Below, in pieces: positions 5,794-6,280 of a DNA stretch of 6,280 bases (positions within the stretch are counted from its first letter, which is position 1; every line of letters begins with the position of its first letter). The DNA is taken from the NCBI GenBank assembly GCA_024686055.1, contig JAIBDV010000192.1, positions 1 through 6,280 on the forward strand. Reading direction: 5' to 3'. A program made the translations under genes and the position numbers. Source of the stretch: Neptuniibacter sp. (GTDB lineage: Bacteria; Pseudomonadota; Gammaproteobacteria; Pseudomonadales; Balneatricaceae). The notes under the pieces were generated by a model. It had not been told where the DNA came from, did not search any database, and saw only the letters and a list, made by a program, of their open reading frames with translations.

Positions 5794-5802
5794 CATACTA
5801 TT

Positions 5803-6280
5803 ATGAGCCAACGGGTACAGTCAGGCGGTCTGCAGATCGCACAGTCACTTTTCGATTTCGTAAACAACGAAGCGCTGCCAGGCACGGGCGTCGACCAGGA
5901 TCAGTTCTGGGCCGCCGTTGATGCCATCATCCACGACCTGGCTCCGCGTAACCGCGCATTGCTGGTCAAGCGTGAAGAGATCCAGGCCCAGATCGACGCC
6001 TGGCACCGCAGCCAGGACAGCTTCGATTTCGCTGCCTACAAAGCCTTCCTGCAGGAGATCGGATACCTGCTGCCAGAAGGTGACGACTTCAGCGCCAGCA
6101 CCAGCAATGTTGACCCGGAAATGGCTACCATGGCCGGGCCACAGCTGGTGGTGCCAGTGATGAACGCCCGCTTTGCCCTGAACGCCGCTAATGCCCGCTG
6201 GGGCAGCCTGTACGATGCACTGTACGGCACCGATGCGATCAGCGAAGAGGGTGGCGCGGAAAAGGGTAAGGGGTACAACC
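5803..6280 (+). CDS. glcB: Malate synthase G, N-terminal part (3' end outside window)
   Basis: The first 159 residues of malate synthase G, which condenses glyoxylate with acetyl-CoA to malate in the cytoplasm, feeding glyoxylate from glycolate or the glyoxylate shunt into central metabolism. The start matches E. coli GlcB (723 aa) closely: LPGTGVDQDQFWAAVD (residues 25-40), HDLAPRNR (44-51), AYKAFLQEIGYLLPEG (78-93), GPQLVVPVMNAR (112-123) and NAANARWGSLYDALYGTD (127-144). This is the N-terminal domain ahead of the TIM barrel. The catalytic residues (Arg338 and Asp631 in E. coli) lie beyond the window, so activity cannot be checked. The G isoform, rather than AceB type A, is clear from these blocks. 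No glycolate oxidase or regulator gene is visible on the upstream side. The frame is open to the last base, with no sign of disruption. Confidence 0.96.
   Translation, partial: MSQRVQSGGLQIAQSLFDFVNNEALPGTGVDQDQFWAAVDAIIHDLAPRNRALLVKREEIQAQIDAWHRSQDSFDFAAYKAFLQEIGYLLPEGDDFSASTSNVDPEMATMAGPQLVVPVMNARFALNAANARWGSLYDALYGTDAISEEGGAEKGKGYN

Larger units (their letters stand above)
5570..5802 (+). other. glcB: 233-bp intergenic leader upstream of malate synthase G
   Basis: No protein gene is supported here. The region contains a consensus -35 hexamer TTGACA (5578-5583) without a matching -10 at 16-18 bases, and an isolated -10-like TATGAT (5619-5624) without a -35. It also holds an inverted repeat GGTTTCC/GGAAACC (5594-5600 and 5626-5632), GCCGCGGC (5668-5675), an A6 tract with a GC hairpin (5719-5737), a lac-operator-like word and a leader hairpin. 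I cannot place the glcB promoter with confidence. The length and structure suggest glcB has its own regulated transcript. Confidence 0.5.

Noticed and set aside
5570..5802. Glycine riboswitch or another known leader controlling glcB
   Set aside because: Considered because glycine and glyoxylate are linked, but the conserved glycine aptamer blocks are not seen. No other known riboswitch core was recognised.

Overview
The window reads as ordinary chromosomal DNA from a GC-rich gammaproteobacterium. The SerA tail, the MscK-type channel and the malate synthase G start all resemble Pseudomonas, Escherichia and Oceanospirillales-type proteins. A marine Oceanospirillales or Pseudomonadales-like host is my best guess, from protein flavour only. 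There is no sign of phage, transposon, CRISPR, tRNA or rRNA, and base and codon use look even throughout.

Layout: (1) 2-334, + strand, the 3' end of serA (serine-sensing ACT domain). (2) 356-385, a strong hairpin terminator that serves serA and also the convergent gene that follows. (3) 387-1376, - strand, an alpha/beta hydrolase of the monoacylglycerol lipase/lysophospholipase type. Its start is best placed at a GTG, 21 codons inside the longest open frame. (4) 1377-1496, a 120-bp divergent control region holding an extended -10 promoter candidate and a pair of ACACCCTA repeats. (5) 1497-1916, + strand, a FadM/YbgC-type hotdog acyl-CoA thioesterase. (6) 1974-5180, + strand, a 1068-residue MscK-family mechanosensitive channel with signal peptide, long periplasmic coiled coil, about 11 membrane helices and an MscS pore module. 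(7) 5225-5569, + strand, a small DUF4870-like inner-membrane protein. (8) 5570-5802, a 233-bp leader with several hairpins and a 15-base match to the lac operator. (9) 5803-6280, + strand, the 5' part of glcB (malate synthase G), cut by the window edge.

The thioesterase, channel and small membrane protein are co-directional with gaps of 57 and 44 bp and may form one transcript. The divergent hydrolase and thioesterase both have lipid or acyl-ester chemistry and share a control region, so a common membrane-lipid theme is possible, but this is inference. serA and glcB are flanking housekeeping genes: serine synthesis, and glyoxylate/glycolate use.

I found no clearly undescribed multi-gene system. 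The points most worth a second look are in the non-coding DNA: the repeat pair in the divergent promoter region, and the structured glcB leader with its lacO-like word.
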